Assembly (NCBI RefSeq): GCF_032062135.1 | Contig: NC_092868.1 | Location: 48,837,163-48,901,162 of the forward strand | DNA from: Pyxicephalus adspersus | Taxonomy: Eukaryota > Chordata > Amphibia > Anura > Pyxicephalidae | Direction of reading: 5' to 3' | DNA length: 64,000 nucleotides | Shown here: positions 37,441 to 49,803 of the stretch, one piece after another | How positions within the stretch are numbered: position 1 is the stretch's first letter | Layout of the letters: each line of letters starts with the position of its first letter | Notes under the pieces: model-generated | Told to the model about the DNA's origin: nothing | The model's input: the letters and a program-made list of their open reading frames with translations, nothing else | Database searches by the model: none | Translations under genes and position numbers: made by a program

Positions 37441-38499
37441 GAATGGTATATAAATATCAGATCAAGTTCTTCTACATAATATATGTGATTTAATATTTAT
37501 GGAAAATAATTACCAAAAGATGAAAAAGAAATAGTCATTTCCTCCTTTAGTTTGGGACAAAATGCCAAAATTGTGCTCTGTACTGTGCTCGGTAATCCTA
37601 CAACAAGAACAGTTGAGCTCACATCTATATTTGATACACCAGACACACAGCAAGTGTACTACTGACAGGGTCACGGACATATCGTCATTTTGGCTTCTCC
37701 TTCTTTTTTTTCCTCCCATGGGTGACGCCCTTGTCTGTCAAGATGTCTTGTTTTTCTTATGAGACAGTAAAACCCAATGGCTGATTTTTAATATTTGAAG
37801 GAAAAAAGAATTTTTTTCTTCTAAAAATGATCCTCACAAGGGATCTGCTTTATGTGGACCTGAACGACCCATGGGGACCACTGGAGCAAGAGTCTAGAAC
37901 CTGATATTGCTTTTGTAGCCTAGGGGTAAATGTCACCAGCAAATGGAAATCAGTTTGTGTCACTGTGGCTAACGCATTAATGTTTCATTGTATTCCCAGG
38001 ACCACGGTTTGGGTTTTGGGTGTACAAGGTATGAATTGGTGTTCTTTTGTACTATTTTTTATTGCTTGATGCATATAGCTGTGCTAACAATCACAATTAC
38101 TTTTCTATTTTTATTCCAGTTTAAGGATCTACAGCATGTTCTTCTAAACTTCATTTGTCCTGTTCTAAAAACAATAACTTTATTTGTGTCAGGGCCTTGC
38201 GTAAACAGTTTTATGCAGTTTAAAAGAACAATGGAAAATTAAGTAATCAAATGCGTTTGATAATTTTGTTTTAACCTGCTTTCTGTGAAACCTTTGGCTG
38301 AGAATTTTATGACATACTTCTTAAATAAAGTTATCTTATTTTTATGCAGTCTCTGTCTTTCTAGGTTCTGCATCACATGAACTCCAACCCCGGTAGCCAC
38401 AGTTAGCATCATCAAGAAACCTATATTTCTTTTCAACTATTCCTTCCTACCCAACATCGCCCCTACAAAAAGGATGACTATCAGTCTCTTGTTGCTCCT

Positions 38500-38830
38500 T
38501 AAAGCAGACGTATCACCACCAGTAAAGACTGAATGGGAAATCAGAGCCCCCTGTGATACCCACATCACGTATCCCAGGAGTCTTCTGGTTGCTCCTTCTG
38601 CCCATGCCCAAATTAGCTTTTTCTTTCAGTGGAGAAAAAATGCTGATCTCACGCATACACAGTGAGATTGGGACTCTTTTTTTCCCATTTACAGCACGCT
38701 ATGTCACCCGTGTTTGCAACTATGCAGTGTGAGATCAGGACCCAAACAAGGTCATCTCTGGTGGTATCAAAGGATCTGTAGAGTTAAAGGTATGTGGGAT
38801 TTTTTTTTTACGTTTAGTTCCGCTTTTATG
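38500..38830 (+). repeat. Family A repeat, plus copy
   Basis: 'TTAAAGCAGACGTATCACC' at the left, 'CTCACGCATACACAGTGAGA' in the middle and 'TTTACGTTTAGTTCCGCTTT' at the right end. Left and right ends are weakly inverted. Confidence 0.65.
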
Positions 38831-39349
38831 CAACACATAATCATGCAACTAACTTTACTGTGCTGTCTTGCAGAATTATGGAAATCTCAGGTCTGGATGC
38901 AAAGAAGAGAAATACAATTTTTTTAGCCAGACAAAACAGCTCCCATACTTGGCTGGAGCCCAACTATCCATTTTGATTGGACCTGTAAAAGATAAATTTA
39001 CTGTTACTGGTAATTAACCCTTCTCTCTGCATATTTTTACTCACCAAGATCCTAGTGGTTGGGGCTCCTTCTATTTATTTGCATCCAGCAATGCCTGTAC
39101 AGTAAATCCCTTAGACTTCTACTGAGCAAGTAGTCAGGTAGCAGATGCTCTGTCTACCTGCACCATAGAAGCCTTACTGAGTAAGCTCTAGTTAACCTTT
39201 AAAGAGAGCCTGTTGCCTATAATTAAAAATAACAATGTTACTAAATAAAACAAAGTCCATGGAGTCCAACAATGTCATCCACACTGCTGAAGTTTTTCCT
39301 GCCTCGCTAATATTGCAAATTCATCTTAGATCCTGCCACTTCCTAAATT

Positions 39350-39545
39350 TTTGCCTTTGTTTTTTTGATAATATGCGCTAGATTTTGTGCATGTGCAGAA
39401 TGAGATGTAGATTTTTTTTTATTTCCTGCCTGACATGGTGTTAGCAACAAAATCTTTTTATACTTTTGAACACCGACCTTTGAACTTCTGGGACGTGTGA
39501 CATGATGTCCCAGGAGGCTGTGGGTGGACAAGGGTTACGTCTCTC
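39350..39545 (-). repeat. Family A-related fragment
   Basis: 'GTGCATGTGCAGAATGAGAT' and 'GATGTCCCAGGAGGCTGTGG' resemble the inner part of family A in reverse. The ends are not recognisable. Confidence 0.4.
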
Positions 39546-40705
39546 ACCTAGGTGAGGAATAAGATAGCAGAGGGTGCTACACGGCAAAAAAAGTATGTCA
39601 TGTACAGAAAAAAATAAAAATATAAGTTGTAAGGAGAAAAAAGAAATGAGAAAATAGGTGATAGGTCCATTTTAAGAATGAAACTGATGTGTTAATTTCC
39701 CTACTAACAATTTCTTTGCTTTATTCCCACTACTATTACAATGATACATTTCTTTGAATTATTGAATGCATCTAGAAATTCACACAGCCTTCAAGGATAG
39801 GCTTTAAGAAATGTAAGGCCACAGGTCATAAAAGAAATGTATTTTAAAATGTTCTATTATTCCACAAGTGGTTGTTGTCCTCATTATTCTGCTAGCTACA
39901 TACACAGAGCACCTATGTTTACAAAGCCATGGCTATAATCAAAATGTAGAATGTACTTGCTGCAAAATTGTCAACAGGAAGATTAAAAGGTGAATCAGAG
40001 CCATGATAATGGGTGATACATTTACACATAAGCATTACAAGTGATTCCAGGTATTTTGTAAAATGTTTTTATTGAGAAAGAGATGACAATGTTTGTGCAG
40101 GCATTGGATGAACATGAGATCAGATTCTCTGCAAGGTATCAGGTTAAACTGTGCTGACAAAAGAGAAGTTGTAGGTGGTCAGTCCACCCAAATGTTAAGC
40201 ACAACCCCATGATGCCCCTACATATTAAAAAAAGACCACACATCATATTTATTGATGACTATGTAAGACTAACTGAAATACTTACTTCTAAAGCTCAAAT
40301 CTTCCCTATACTATCTGCACAAAATCCATTTTGTGGTGTGGTGCATGGCAATGGTGACTCCTTACAAATCCTAGTAGCAAAGATGTCATATGTTCTTTGA
40401 AAAACCATTTACTGTGGTTCCATAACAACCAACACTGTGTTTTGGGGGTACACTGGTCCTCTTCATTAAAGCAAATAAACAGAAATGTTCTGTGTGTGTA
40501 ATCTGGGTCACAAATTATGAAACATCCAGATGCTAGTCAATGTTCTACAACATTGTGGCATAAATTTCCTGTTCACATTGGTTGGACTAGAATTTTAGAA
40601 AATGTTTCACCAAAGAAAAAAATACTATAGTAGACGCGGACAATGCCAGCTTCCCCTGATGTTATTGGCACTGAATAAACTCGGCGATGTGGGTATGTGC
40701 TGGGG

Positions 40706-40935
40706 ATACGCTTCGTACACACGCTAGATTTATGTGGTTGGAAATGATCTTTCATGACTATTTTCAACGACAAACAACTGAAAGATGAATGAACGAGCAC
40801 TGTTTTGTTCTATGTAGAGCGGAGGGGATAACAAGCGAGTGGCACCCCGCTGCACTCTCCTCACTTCACTTCCATTACAAATTAATGAACAACGCTGGAC
40901 GGTGTCTGTACACGTCAGATTCTCATCCCAGATCA
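40706..40935 (-). repeat. Family B repeat, truncated, minus
   Basis: Reverse-complement copy ('TTCGTACACACGCTAGAT' to 'CGTCAGATTCTCATCCCAGATC'). The end is cut off where a family C repeat begins near 40926. Confidence 0.7.
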
Positions 40936-41067
40936 TACATAACCTTATGTTATCCCGGCCAATCAAGATGGCCAAAGCCCGCAACTAAGAAGAGAAGTTG
41001 GAGGAGATAGCAGTTCCTTGCGATGGAATGGAGACAGGGAAGTATATCAGGGTTTAGTTCTGCTTTA
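40926..41067 (-). repeat. Family C repeat fragment
   Basis: 'TATCCCGGCCAATCAAGATG' followed by 'GATGGAATGGAGACAGGGAA' and the terminal 'GGTTTAGTTCTGCTTTAAT'. It joins directly to a truncated family B copy, so one inserted into or recombined with the other. Confidence 0.5.
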
Positions 41068-42210
41068 ATTCTGAAGTTACCCCCAAGAAAGCTAACTCTG
41101 TCACCAAATGTCTTTAGTTATCTCGGTTGAATGATGAATGAGAAGAGGAACCCAACTGGTGACACCCAACTGAACCAAAAGCTCTTGCAAAATATTCATC
41201 TATCCTCTAATTTTTTTTAAGTTCCAAGGTATTTGAAGCTAGAATTCTGCTTTAACCTAAAGCTCTGCGCAGGCTTTTGCAAATCCAGTGAACCTAACGA
41301 CTGGAACAAGGGGGGTCACATGATCTAGGGTCTTCTGTATAAAAAAAAAAATCTGGATTCATTTTTTAGAAAAAAAAAAAAAAAGGCTGTATGCATATTA
41401 ATATACAATGGTCATTTTCATTTACATAAATAGCTTTTATATAGGCTAATCCAATATTTTACATAGAGATGATATTTTCTTTATCTAGATTTAAAGGCAG
41501 AAGCTGAATCCAATAACTGAGAGCACTGTTGACATTTTGTAAAAAAATAACATAAATATGAATAATAAAATGGAATAAATTATAAATAAACAAGTTGACA
41601 ATTTATAAATAAAATATACATTTTTCTCACCGTCAATAATCACAAACCTCTGAGCATCTTGACAAAAATCTTCTGATCTCCTTCAAAGTATTACATCCTT
41701 GTCACTGGATTGTGGCCTGCCAAGCCTTGATTATTTATGGAACGCAGTACACAAAAGTAATCAGGCTCTATCTGATAAGCAGGTAAGGGCTATTCCATTT
41801 AGGTGATTATCAGAACTGCACATACATAACTCTATAATTACATAATACGTTTGGGCTATTTAATAATTGATGTTGTGGGGGTGCAAACTAACTGCATAGT
41901 CAGATAGGTATAGAGATAAATGAAAGTGGATATACATATTCATAAATGGTGTGCAGTTGTAAATTAAACAAACACTAGATGGATTGGTGGTTGAAAGTTA
42001 ATCAGTCCTTGCAAATAGAGAAGAGATAAAGTTTTATCAACAATGTGGGTGGCTAAGGGCAGTTCTACATGAATGTGAAAAGCTATGGGTCTTTTAATAA
42101 GGAGTAGACAACTCTGCAGAGAACCTAGTTAATATAGAAGACACAATTGTGTCTGTACAAAAGGCTGCTGACATGTATTCTTACCTGTTGGATCTACATA
42201 TATGAGTACA
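41068..42210. other. No gene recognised; spacer
   Basis: A-runs at about 41341-41350 and 41371-41384. The remainder is AT-rich and unassigned. Confidence 0.5.
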
Positions 42211-42218
42211 CCTTAGAA

Positions 42219-42501
42219 CAGCCTTTCTCAACCTTGGGTGAACCCTCAAAATATTATCTCCTAGGGAACCCCTGCCATAATTCCTTCATCCACAGCTCAA
42301 TGTATATTAGTTTGATAGTGGGAAGAATGCCTCCTACATTGCTGGCCATTGGGAAGAATGTCACCCATATAGATAGCTATAAAGATCATTGGCGTCAGTT
42401 ATACTGACCTGAAAGGCAGAGATTGCTCATGGCTCAGAGAACCCCCTAGTAAACTATGGAGGAACCCTAAGATTCCACAGAACCCTGGTTGGGAAACACT
42501 G
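42219..42501. mobile_element. hAT-type MITE (283 bp) with perfect target duplication
   Basis: Ends CAGCCTTTCTCAACC and GGTTGGGAAACACTG, flanked by CCTTAGAA on both sides (42211-42218 and 42502-42509). Same family as 25597-25876, and its ends resemble those of the element at 24148-25003. Confidence 0.9.
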
Positions 42502-42509
42502 CCTTAGAA

Positions 42510-44584
42510 CTTTGGTGTTAGAGTTTGACAATTACAATTATTAAAAACCTGTGTTAGTAACATGTTAAACCAGTTTAATTAGATATTTGTGTGCTGAACA
42601 GTTGGGCTGTATGCTGAGGAGTGTCTTGACTGTTCAGTGTCTTGCACAAGTACATCTTTCCTGTCCTAAAAATATATTGATCTCAGCAGCACTTTTTGTT
42701 TCATGGGGAGGGGAATTGAGGGAATGATTAGGACTCCCTCATAGGAAGCACAAGCAGTCATTGGTCTAAATGACATCAAGTGAGATTTGTACATATGCTA
42801 GATGTTTGCCTTCTTTTAGAATCTGTATGTGGCTTTAGTTGAAAATGGATGGCATTTAGTATTCCACAGAACTATGCATCATAAATAATTACATATATTT
42901 TTAATATGTGAATCCTAAATTATTTTCACTTACATATAGTTGAAGTAAAAGCTCTGATATACAGAATTCAAATGTCAAATAATATAGAACTATCAAAATC
43001 CATATACATAAATGCTTAACACAGAATAGTTTCTCCAATCATAGATGTGGATAACAGTTTCTAACATAACTTTCCGTAGATTGAAACAGTAGATGTGATG
43101 TAATTGGTTCAATTTTAATAAACTCACCCTACTTTTGTCCAATAGGTGATTGAAAATAGGAAAGAGTAAAGGACTAAGAAGAGAGTGGAGAAAAAAAGTA
43201 GTGCCAAGAAAAAAGGAAAAGAACTAGGGGGATAAAGAACAAATACTAGGTTCGTTCATAAAATACAGTTTTTTTAAACATTGTAATTTTTAATGAGGTT
43301 TGTATTAATAACAACTTCAAGGAAACAGAATATTAAAAGGTTCAACAGAGACCCCCAAGCATAACAGTATCAACCAAGCACAGTTGGTCTGAACATACAA
43401 AATAAAATAGACATAAAAAACTTATTTTACACACTCAAAAGGTAGAACTGTGGGGAGGGGGTCCAGGTGGCGCCTGTATTCTGTATTATGTAAGTCAGGT
43501 GGCTGTGAATTTTTTACCAGTGCCCTTTATGTCAGCAGTAAGGTCCTCCATAAGCATAATAATTTTTACCCTTGCAAACCACAAGGTTTTTGGATGATTT
43601 TCTCCAATCTAATTAAACCACTTTCTGTCTAAATAAACATTCTTCTGCATCGAGTGCATATTGCCTAGGCTACAATATTGGACCATACCTCTGCAGTATT
43701 ACCTTTAGTCCATATCAAGGGAAGAATGTGACAACACAAAGACCCAGTCAGGAGCCAGATGTCACATAACAGAAAGTGTCTATACAAGGATCTTTATGGA
43801 ATAATACCAAGTAAAATTACAACATAAAAATAAACATTTAGGTAAATATTTAAATTAAACCTTTTTGCTTCCCATTGCATTTAATATTTTTGACCAGCTG
43901 TTCATTGGGTCTCTGTGCATCTTTACACATACAGTGTGCTCTCCGTGTAGAATCTTTACTGGCTAATGCGGTCTCCTTACAACGCCATACTGGTTTTTCC
44001 TATATCCCTGGAGTTCTCTTCAATGACAATACAGCCTAATACAGATGAAACAGAGTTCTTGTTACAATAAGAAACCCTCGTTTGTTTCCCTTCAGCACAG
44101 GCAAGGTGAAGGCACGCATTTTGTGCAGTGCTCAATCATCCAAATTAGTAAAAATGAAATGCAATCTGGGGAGCCACGTGGGAGAGGGAAAGCCTAATAA
44201 ATATTCTCTATAGAATCCGGATGTGGGTTTAGGATCCTGGCTGTGATTTATGGTTTCATAAAAAGACAAAGTATTTTGTGTGCACTAAAATACCTATTAC
44301 ATTTCTGTCCGACAAAGATGGATTTCTTGGCTGGCAAATTCTAGACACGGGCCAGACGGTAGGCACACAAAATGATATGCACATACTAATGCCAGTCCTT
44401 AGTATGTCAGTTCTTAGTACCTAGTTCACTTTTAGCTGACAAATGGGTGCCAAATACATGGAATGGAGAACTGGGATCTCACACAATGGCAATTATCTCA
44501 CCGATGTGTAATGTTGAAAAGAAGGCAGGATGCCATAGAGCAAGGCAGATTTCCTAATAGTCACCCACTGATAATAATATATCA
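42510..44584. other. No gene recognised; spacer
   Basis: 43260-43450 may be an old LINE 3' end on the minus strand ('TTTTTAATGAGGTTTGTATT' followed by A-rich text), but this is weak. 44040-44400 is unique-looking. Confidence 0.4.
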
Positions 44585-44842
44585 ATGAGCTGGATCTTTC
44601 ATTTGACATTGTCAACTCTCCTACACAAAGATAACAGACTGTTGATCCAGGGAACATCTGATTGCCTCATGGAATCAGTAAGGAATTTTTTCCTGTTGGA
44701 GCAAATCGTACAATTTTTTTTTTTGGCCTTCCTCTGGACCAACTATGTCCATAGGGGTTTATATCGGAGATATGTTTTTTTCTCTGGTGGTTGAACTTGA
44801 TGCGCTTATGTCTTTCAACCTGACTTACTATGTAACTATTCA
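44585..44842 (+). repeat. 3' end of a non-LTR retroelement (CR1/L2-like)
   Basis: The end reads 'GGTTGAACTTGATGCGCTTA', 'CTTTCAACCTGACTTACTAT', then 'GTAACTATT'. This 3' tail type is common across frog genomes. Only non-coding tail is left. Confidence 0.6.
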
Positions 44843-45387
44843 GACAAATGTGTAAAGATCAGAGAATAAGATGAATATTGATAAGGTCCAGAAAGTGATT
44901 TTATAATAGATCACTTTTAATATCAGGCAACAGGTTTCAGTGATTTCCTAGGCAATAGTATGGCAGGGTAAAGGGATATGCAGCAAAAGCTGGGTAAAAT
45001 AACAGCTGTGACAAGGGTTCCTGATAGCCCACCCCACAGCAAGCAATGGTAACAGCTACCTCACCACATCTGTGTATGCTCAGATGTGTTATGGAATTGG
45101 AGCTTACCTACGACCCTCACATGACAGCATTTGTTTCTGATAATTGGCCATTGAGAATTATTACACAGGACAGGTCACAAGTTGAAGTTTACAAAAGGTT
45201 AATGACCTTCTTACCTTGCCTACAGTGTCCAGGTTAAAAGATCACATGCTCCCCCATACCTATCATTACTGTCTAATTTTAAAATCAAAATGTAGCTGTG
45301 AGGGAGCATGGCAAAGTGACAGATTCTACTAAAAAAGAAGGACTGCACCACAAAGCAGTTTTGATGTGTCACCTAGTATGAACAACA

Positions 45388-45751
45388 TTAACCTCCTGGG
45401 TGGTATGAAACACAAAATCATGTCAAAATAACACATTAAATAAACTGAAAAAGAAATTTTGCAATGTATTGCATTCAATACAGTTTTCTTGTATTGAATG
45501 CAATACAAATGGATTATGAATTTCCCGCCCTGCCCCGCCCGGCCAGCAACGTCCTCATGCACCGACGTCACCGGGAACTCATCGAGTGCAGAGTAAGCCG
45601 TCCGGAGGAAGAAAGAAGACGGACATCACAGAGAAGGACGACGCGGGACGCCGGCGGATCAGGTAAGTAGCGATTTATTATTACTTCTTATAGGTTTACC
45701 TACTTTTTTTCTACCTCGAGTCACACTTGGGGTCACCGCCCAGGAGGTTAA
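45388..45751. mobile_element. TTAA-flanked inverted-repeat element (piggyBac-like MITE)
   Basis: TTAA at 45388-45391 and 45748-45751. The ends 'CCTCCTGGGTGGT' and 'ACCGCCCAGGAGG' form an inverted repeat of about 13 bases with one mismatch. TTAA target sites are the mark of piggyBac-type transposition. The middle contains a strong palindrome ('GTATTGCATTCAATACA' and its complement) and a GC-rich CpG-bearing stretch at about 45521-45665. No transposase. Confidence 0.8.
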
Positions 45752-45902
45752 GAGACCATAAACAATGAGCTTTATATCTCTGACTAGTGATGTTTTCTAA
45801 ATGTTAGATGCAAAACAGGGTCTTATGTAATACTCACATAGTAGACACTTTAGTTAGAGCAAAGATATTGCCAAATCCTTAAAAAAATAGATCAGAGATC
45901 TT

Positions 45903-46204
45903 GTAGGCTATGTACACAAGCCAAATGATTCTCATCCCACTTCATAGATTCAGGGCTAGTATCGGACGAGAATCTGACGTTCCGCCTGACACCGTTAATG
46001 AATCCGTCCCAATGGATCTATGAATGACAAACGACTGCAATGCAAGTGAAGGGGAGAGACCACAAGTGGGTGCCGCCCGCTTGTTCTCCCCTTTTTTCAT
46101 AGAACAGAATGGTGCTTGTTCATGCATCTTTCAGTCTTTTGTTGTTGGAAAGGATCATGAAAGGTTTTTTCCACCAACAAAAATCTAACGTGTACATAGC
46201 CTAA
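45903..46204 (+). repeat. Family B repeat, near full length
   Basis: Starts 'TAGGCTATGTACACAAGCC' and ends 'CTAACGTGTACATAGCCTAA', so the terminal inverted repeats (AGGCTATGTACA / TGTACATAGCCT) are perfect over 12 bases. It is the clearest view of the family's ends. Confidence 0.85.
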
Positions 46205-46257
46205 ATGACACTGTTTTGTAAGTTTTTTTTTGTGTTATTCTGTGTTTTTAATAAACA

Positions 46258-46332
46258 GATTATTACCATAATGTTATAAACCACTGGGCTAAAAAAAAAG
46301 TAAATAGCCGCAAGTTACTTCTGCAAAATAAA
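46258..46332 (+). repeat. Local direct repeat, copy 1
   Basis: 'GATTATTACCATAATG', 'TATAAACCACTGGGCT' and 'CGCAAGTTACTTCTGCAAAA' align with 47406-47479. It starts about 55 bases after a family B element. Confidence 0.7.
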
Positions 46333-47405
46333 CAATTAACATATACTTTAGTACTTTTGGACTGTCGTGCAAACAAACTCCTGGCCACTATAAAAGCTAG
46401 GAGTGGTGTCTGTACATTTGCTTTAAAGCTGCCTGATCACTTTTACATACACAGAAAGCATGTTTTGATGTACAAAAAGCATTTTGGAATGTATGTAAAA
46501 ACTGGAAAAAAGTAAAGGATGGTTATAGCCCTTATCAGAGGGTGATATTATTTTAGAAAGGTTGATCGTATGATTATTTTGTAAACATATATGTATATGG
46601 AATGGGGGCAGTTATATTTGCTTGGCACATATTTCACATTTCCTTATCACAACCTTAAGATTAAAGTCTGACTTCAAGAATAAATAAAAATTACCCTTGC
46701 TACTAGTAGGGCTACTCCCTCACTTCAGGGGGGTAAATGTTTGGTCTAGGGTACCACAAAACAATGTTTCCTTCCTTTTTCTTACCATATCCCTTATCCC
46801 CTGGTCTCTTCCTTTCAGTGCTTTGTGTGGAAGTAGCATGCTCTGATGTCTTTCCCTACAATGATAAACCTGACCAAAAGTGAGGACAAAGAGGGTCCAC
46901 CTACAATATGGAGCATTAGAGGGAAGCATACCCCATTTTTACATTAACCCAGATATAAACCAGTATATTTACCCTTGCAGTGCAGGGGAAGCTGGGCTCA
47001 ATGGGTGTTTTTATTTATTCCTGAAGTCTAGCTTTACATGTTTTCTGTTTGTTTCAACCAAAACTTACGACAACCTTGATCATATAATATATCATCAACC
47101 ACAAAGTAGTCCCTTGGATAAATTACATGGTAAACACAGCATTGCCAAACAACAAATTGTGCACTTTGTTTCTCCAAGCACTAATGTTTTTTCTGTGTTT
47201 TGGAATTTATAAAAGCAGAAAAGGAGCTATAAAATTCTTACAAACACAGTAGAGATTTCAAATAAGTAGTGCCCTATCTTTACGCTGTTTTATTACCTGT
47301 CAAATTAAAAAGAGAGATATCATATCTCATGTGACTAGGCTGCACTGACTGGAACACTTGTTTCGACAGATTGGCAAGGTCTAGTTATTGTGTCTTCATC
47401 AAAAT

Positions 47406-47479
47406 GATTATTACCATAATGTCATAAACCACTGGGCTGAAAATAGTAAACGACCCTAAGTTACCTCTGTGAAATAAAG
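47406..47479 (+). repeat. Local direct repeat, copy 2
   Basis: Copy of 46258-46332 with about one difference in five, lying 1.15 kb downstream in the same orientation. It matches no repeat family recognised elsewhere in the window. Confidence 0.7.
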
Positions 47480-47861
47480 ACCATCCTTCAGCGAGTCAGG
47501 ATTATAGAACAACGATTAACTTCATGTAATCAGCCCTGTTAACCCGTCCATCTGGAAACAATGGATCATCCGCTTGTTAAATGGAAGACTGCAGCAGGTT
47601 CAAGGGTCAAAGCCTTTCTCTAACTTGAACTGAAGCTTAACAGCCAGTAGAGATACATCAATAGAATGAAACAGGATTTCTGTGTTTAAAGTGGATCCAT
47701 CACATGAATGGCTAAGAAACATGTCTAATTCTTGCTTCCATCATGTCATATACAGCCTAGATTGAGGTAATTGGTTACCAAGAAAAATGATTTACATACT
47801 ATATATCAAGAAAAGCTCCTTAAACTGTAATAACCATTAGTATGAATATTTACATCTACCT

Positions 47862-47864
<3 letters not shown>

Positions 47865-47892
<28 letters not shown>
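47865..47892. repeat. (TA)n microsatellite
   Basis: About 14 TA units followed by a T-rich run. Confidence 0.95.
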
Positions 47893-47896
<4 letters not shown>

Positions 47897-48839
47897 TTTT
47901 TTATTTTTTTTTAACTGCTTGGCTCGGAGGGAAGCATTTTTATTCTTTGGGTAAGTGATTTTAAATTAGATTTTGACCCCAGATTATCCCTTTTACCTGG
48001 GGATTTTATTTCTCTAAAATGATTTATTATAATATAAACCTATATCCTTTCCCAAGCACTACTAAAAATGTAAGTAATCTTCAAATACTGTGGGATGTTC
48101 CTTTGATGACACAAGTGTGTATTGCCTTTTTTGGGTAAACAACATGGCTCCCACTATTTGATGTCTGGTTCAATCATTCCCCCTCTCCATTTTGATGTGC
48201 GATTGTGACACGACCTATGGGTAATTGTATACATGTACTTTTTGATCGTTGTGTGTTGTTCACTTTATAGGCGCCTAAAAATATTTTTATACAAGATTGA
48301 AGATTATTCCTTATTCCTGTCTCTATCACATTTACCTCTTCCTCGCTAAAGCACAGGCACCTCTCTCCTGTGCATATCTGGCAACACAAAAAACTTTGAT
48401 AACATAATTAGAGTATTTATAGCCTTTTGGCCTTTTTTTCCACCTCATCACTATATAAAGAAATATGCTCATATTTAAAGCAAATCACTAAACAAAAGAA
48501 AAAAAATCCAGCCAAATGATTTGATTTTATGTCCAACCAGCCCATATATTTATAACACAGCACAGATGGGCTCCTCTCTCTGTCACTATGCTCTTTCCTC
48601 TTAGCATACTCAATGTAGCCAATTGGCTACTTGTGCTGCTTCTCTCTATCCCAAAATGATATTAGTTGAGTGCAGGTGGCTGATATGAAGTCAAATTAAA
48701 CTACTTGAACTGCTTGTATTAAAAGCACAAGTTTAGTTTTTTAATGAATTCACAGTTAACTCTACATTGAAGCAGAACACGATTCAGTGGATGGTGAGCA
48801 CTGGTATCTATGTCCTTGAGTGAAGAGGAACAGGAGGAG

Positions 48840-49480
48840 GACTGCCAAAGCCCAACAAAATGCCCTTCCAGCATGCTACTTGTATCCATGTTTCTAACCA
48901 TATTGTCAGAAACATACTCCATAGGGGTGGCATGTGTGCCTGACATCTCCTGTAGTGGGACGAGTGATCATAGCCTGGCACCATGCAGCACACTTGGCAG
49001 TGCTCAGAGAACAACAGAATTGGCAGGTTTGGAGCCCTGTTTTCTTAACAGATCAGAGCATATTCACACTGAGCATATGTGATGGACATGAAACAGTCTG
49101 GAGATGTGGTGGTCAACGTTATGCTGTCTGCAACAACATTCAACAAAACCATTTAATAGTGGATTAGTAATGGTCGGGGGACATATCCTTGGAAGGTCAC
49201 AAATACCTCCATATGCTACCTATTGGCACCCCTACTGCTGTTAGGTACTGGAATATAATCCTCAGTTCAATTGTGGGACCATACCCCAGTGAAGTGGGTT
49301 CTGAGTTCCCCCTGGTCCATGACTATCCCTGACTTCATTTGGCCAGAGTTTGTAGGCAGTTCCTGGGTGACGAAGGCATTGATGTCATAAACTGGCCTCC
49401 ATGTTCCACAAATCTGAACCCAATAGTGAACCTCTTGGACATTACATATTGGTGCAAGTGACTGCGCCAAATAGTGTAAC
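48840..49480 (+). pseudogene. Dead Tc1/mariner-type transposase
   Basis: The reading frame from about 48934 follows Tc1-like transposases: 'VGRVIIAWHHAAHLAVLREQ', then 'VLFSDE'-like 'VFLTDQSIFTLS' with catalytic Asp at 49051-49053, then 'DISLEGHKYLH'. Next come 'PLVHDYP' with the second Asp at 49321-49323, 'LARVCRQFLGDEGIDVINWP' and 'NLNPIVNLLD'. The third catalytic residue, normally Glu in NPIE, is Val at 49426-49428. Stops interrupt the frame at 49165-49170 (TAG TAA) and 49330-49332 (TGA). Upstream, frame-shifted remains ('VRNILHRGGMCA') continue to about 48840. No DNA-binding N-terminus or inverted repeats are recognisable. Confidence 0.85.
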
Positions 49481-49588
49481 TTGCAAAAATATTGCCGGAC
49501 TGTAAAAGAGCTCACTGGGGTTCTGATTCAAATCTAGGAGGAGATGTCCCAGGTTACCTGCTGTCTCATCAAAAGAATGCTTGGACAT

Positions 49589-49803
49589 TGGGCCCAATTT
49601 ATGAAAGCTCTCCAAGGCTGGAGAGGATACACTTTCATCAATGAAACTGAGTGATCCAGCAAACCTGGAACGGATCTGGTCTAGGATTGAAAACATTTGC
49701 TAACAAATAGCAAACAACTTTTAAAGAAGTCCATTCCAGGTTTGCTGGATCACCAAGCTTCACTCATGAAAGTGTCTTGGAGAGCTTTAATAAATCAGGC
49801 CCC
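49589..49803. repeat. Foldback (MITE-like) repeat
   Basis: The best-preserved copy in the window. It runs from 'GGGCCCAATTTATGAAAGC' to 'GAGCTTTAATAAATCAGGCC', with arms reading 'GGATACACTTTCATCAATG' and 'CACTCATGAAAGTG'. It lies about 110 bases after the dead Tc1-like transposase, but nothing shows they belong to one element. Confidence 0.85.
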
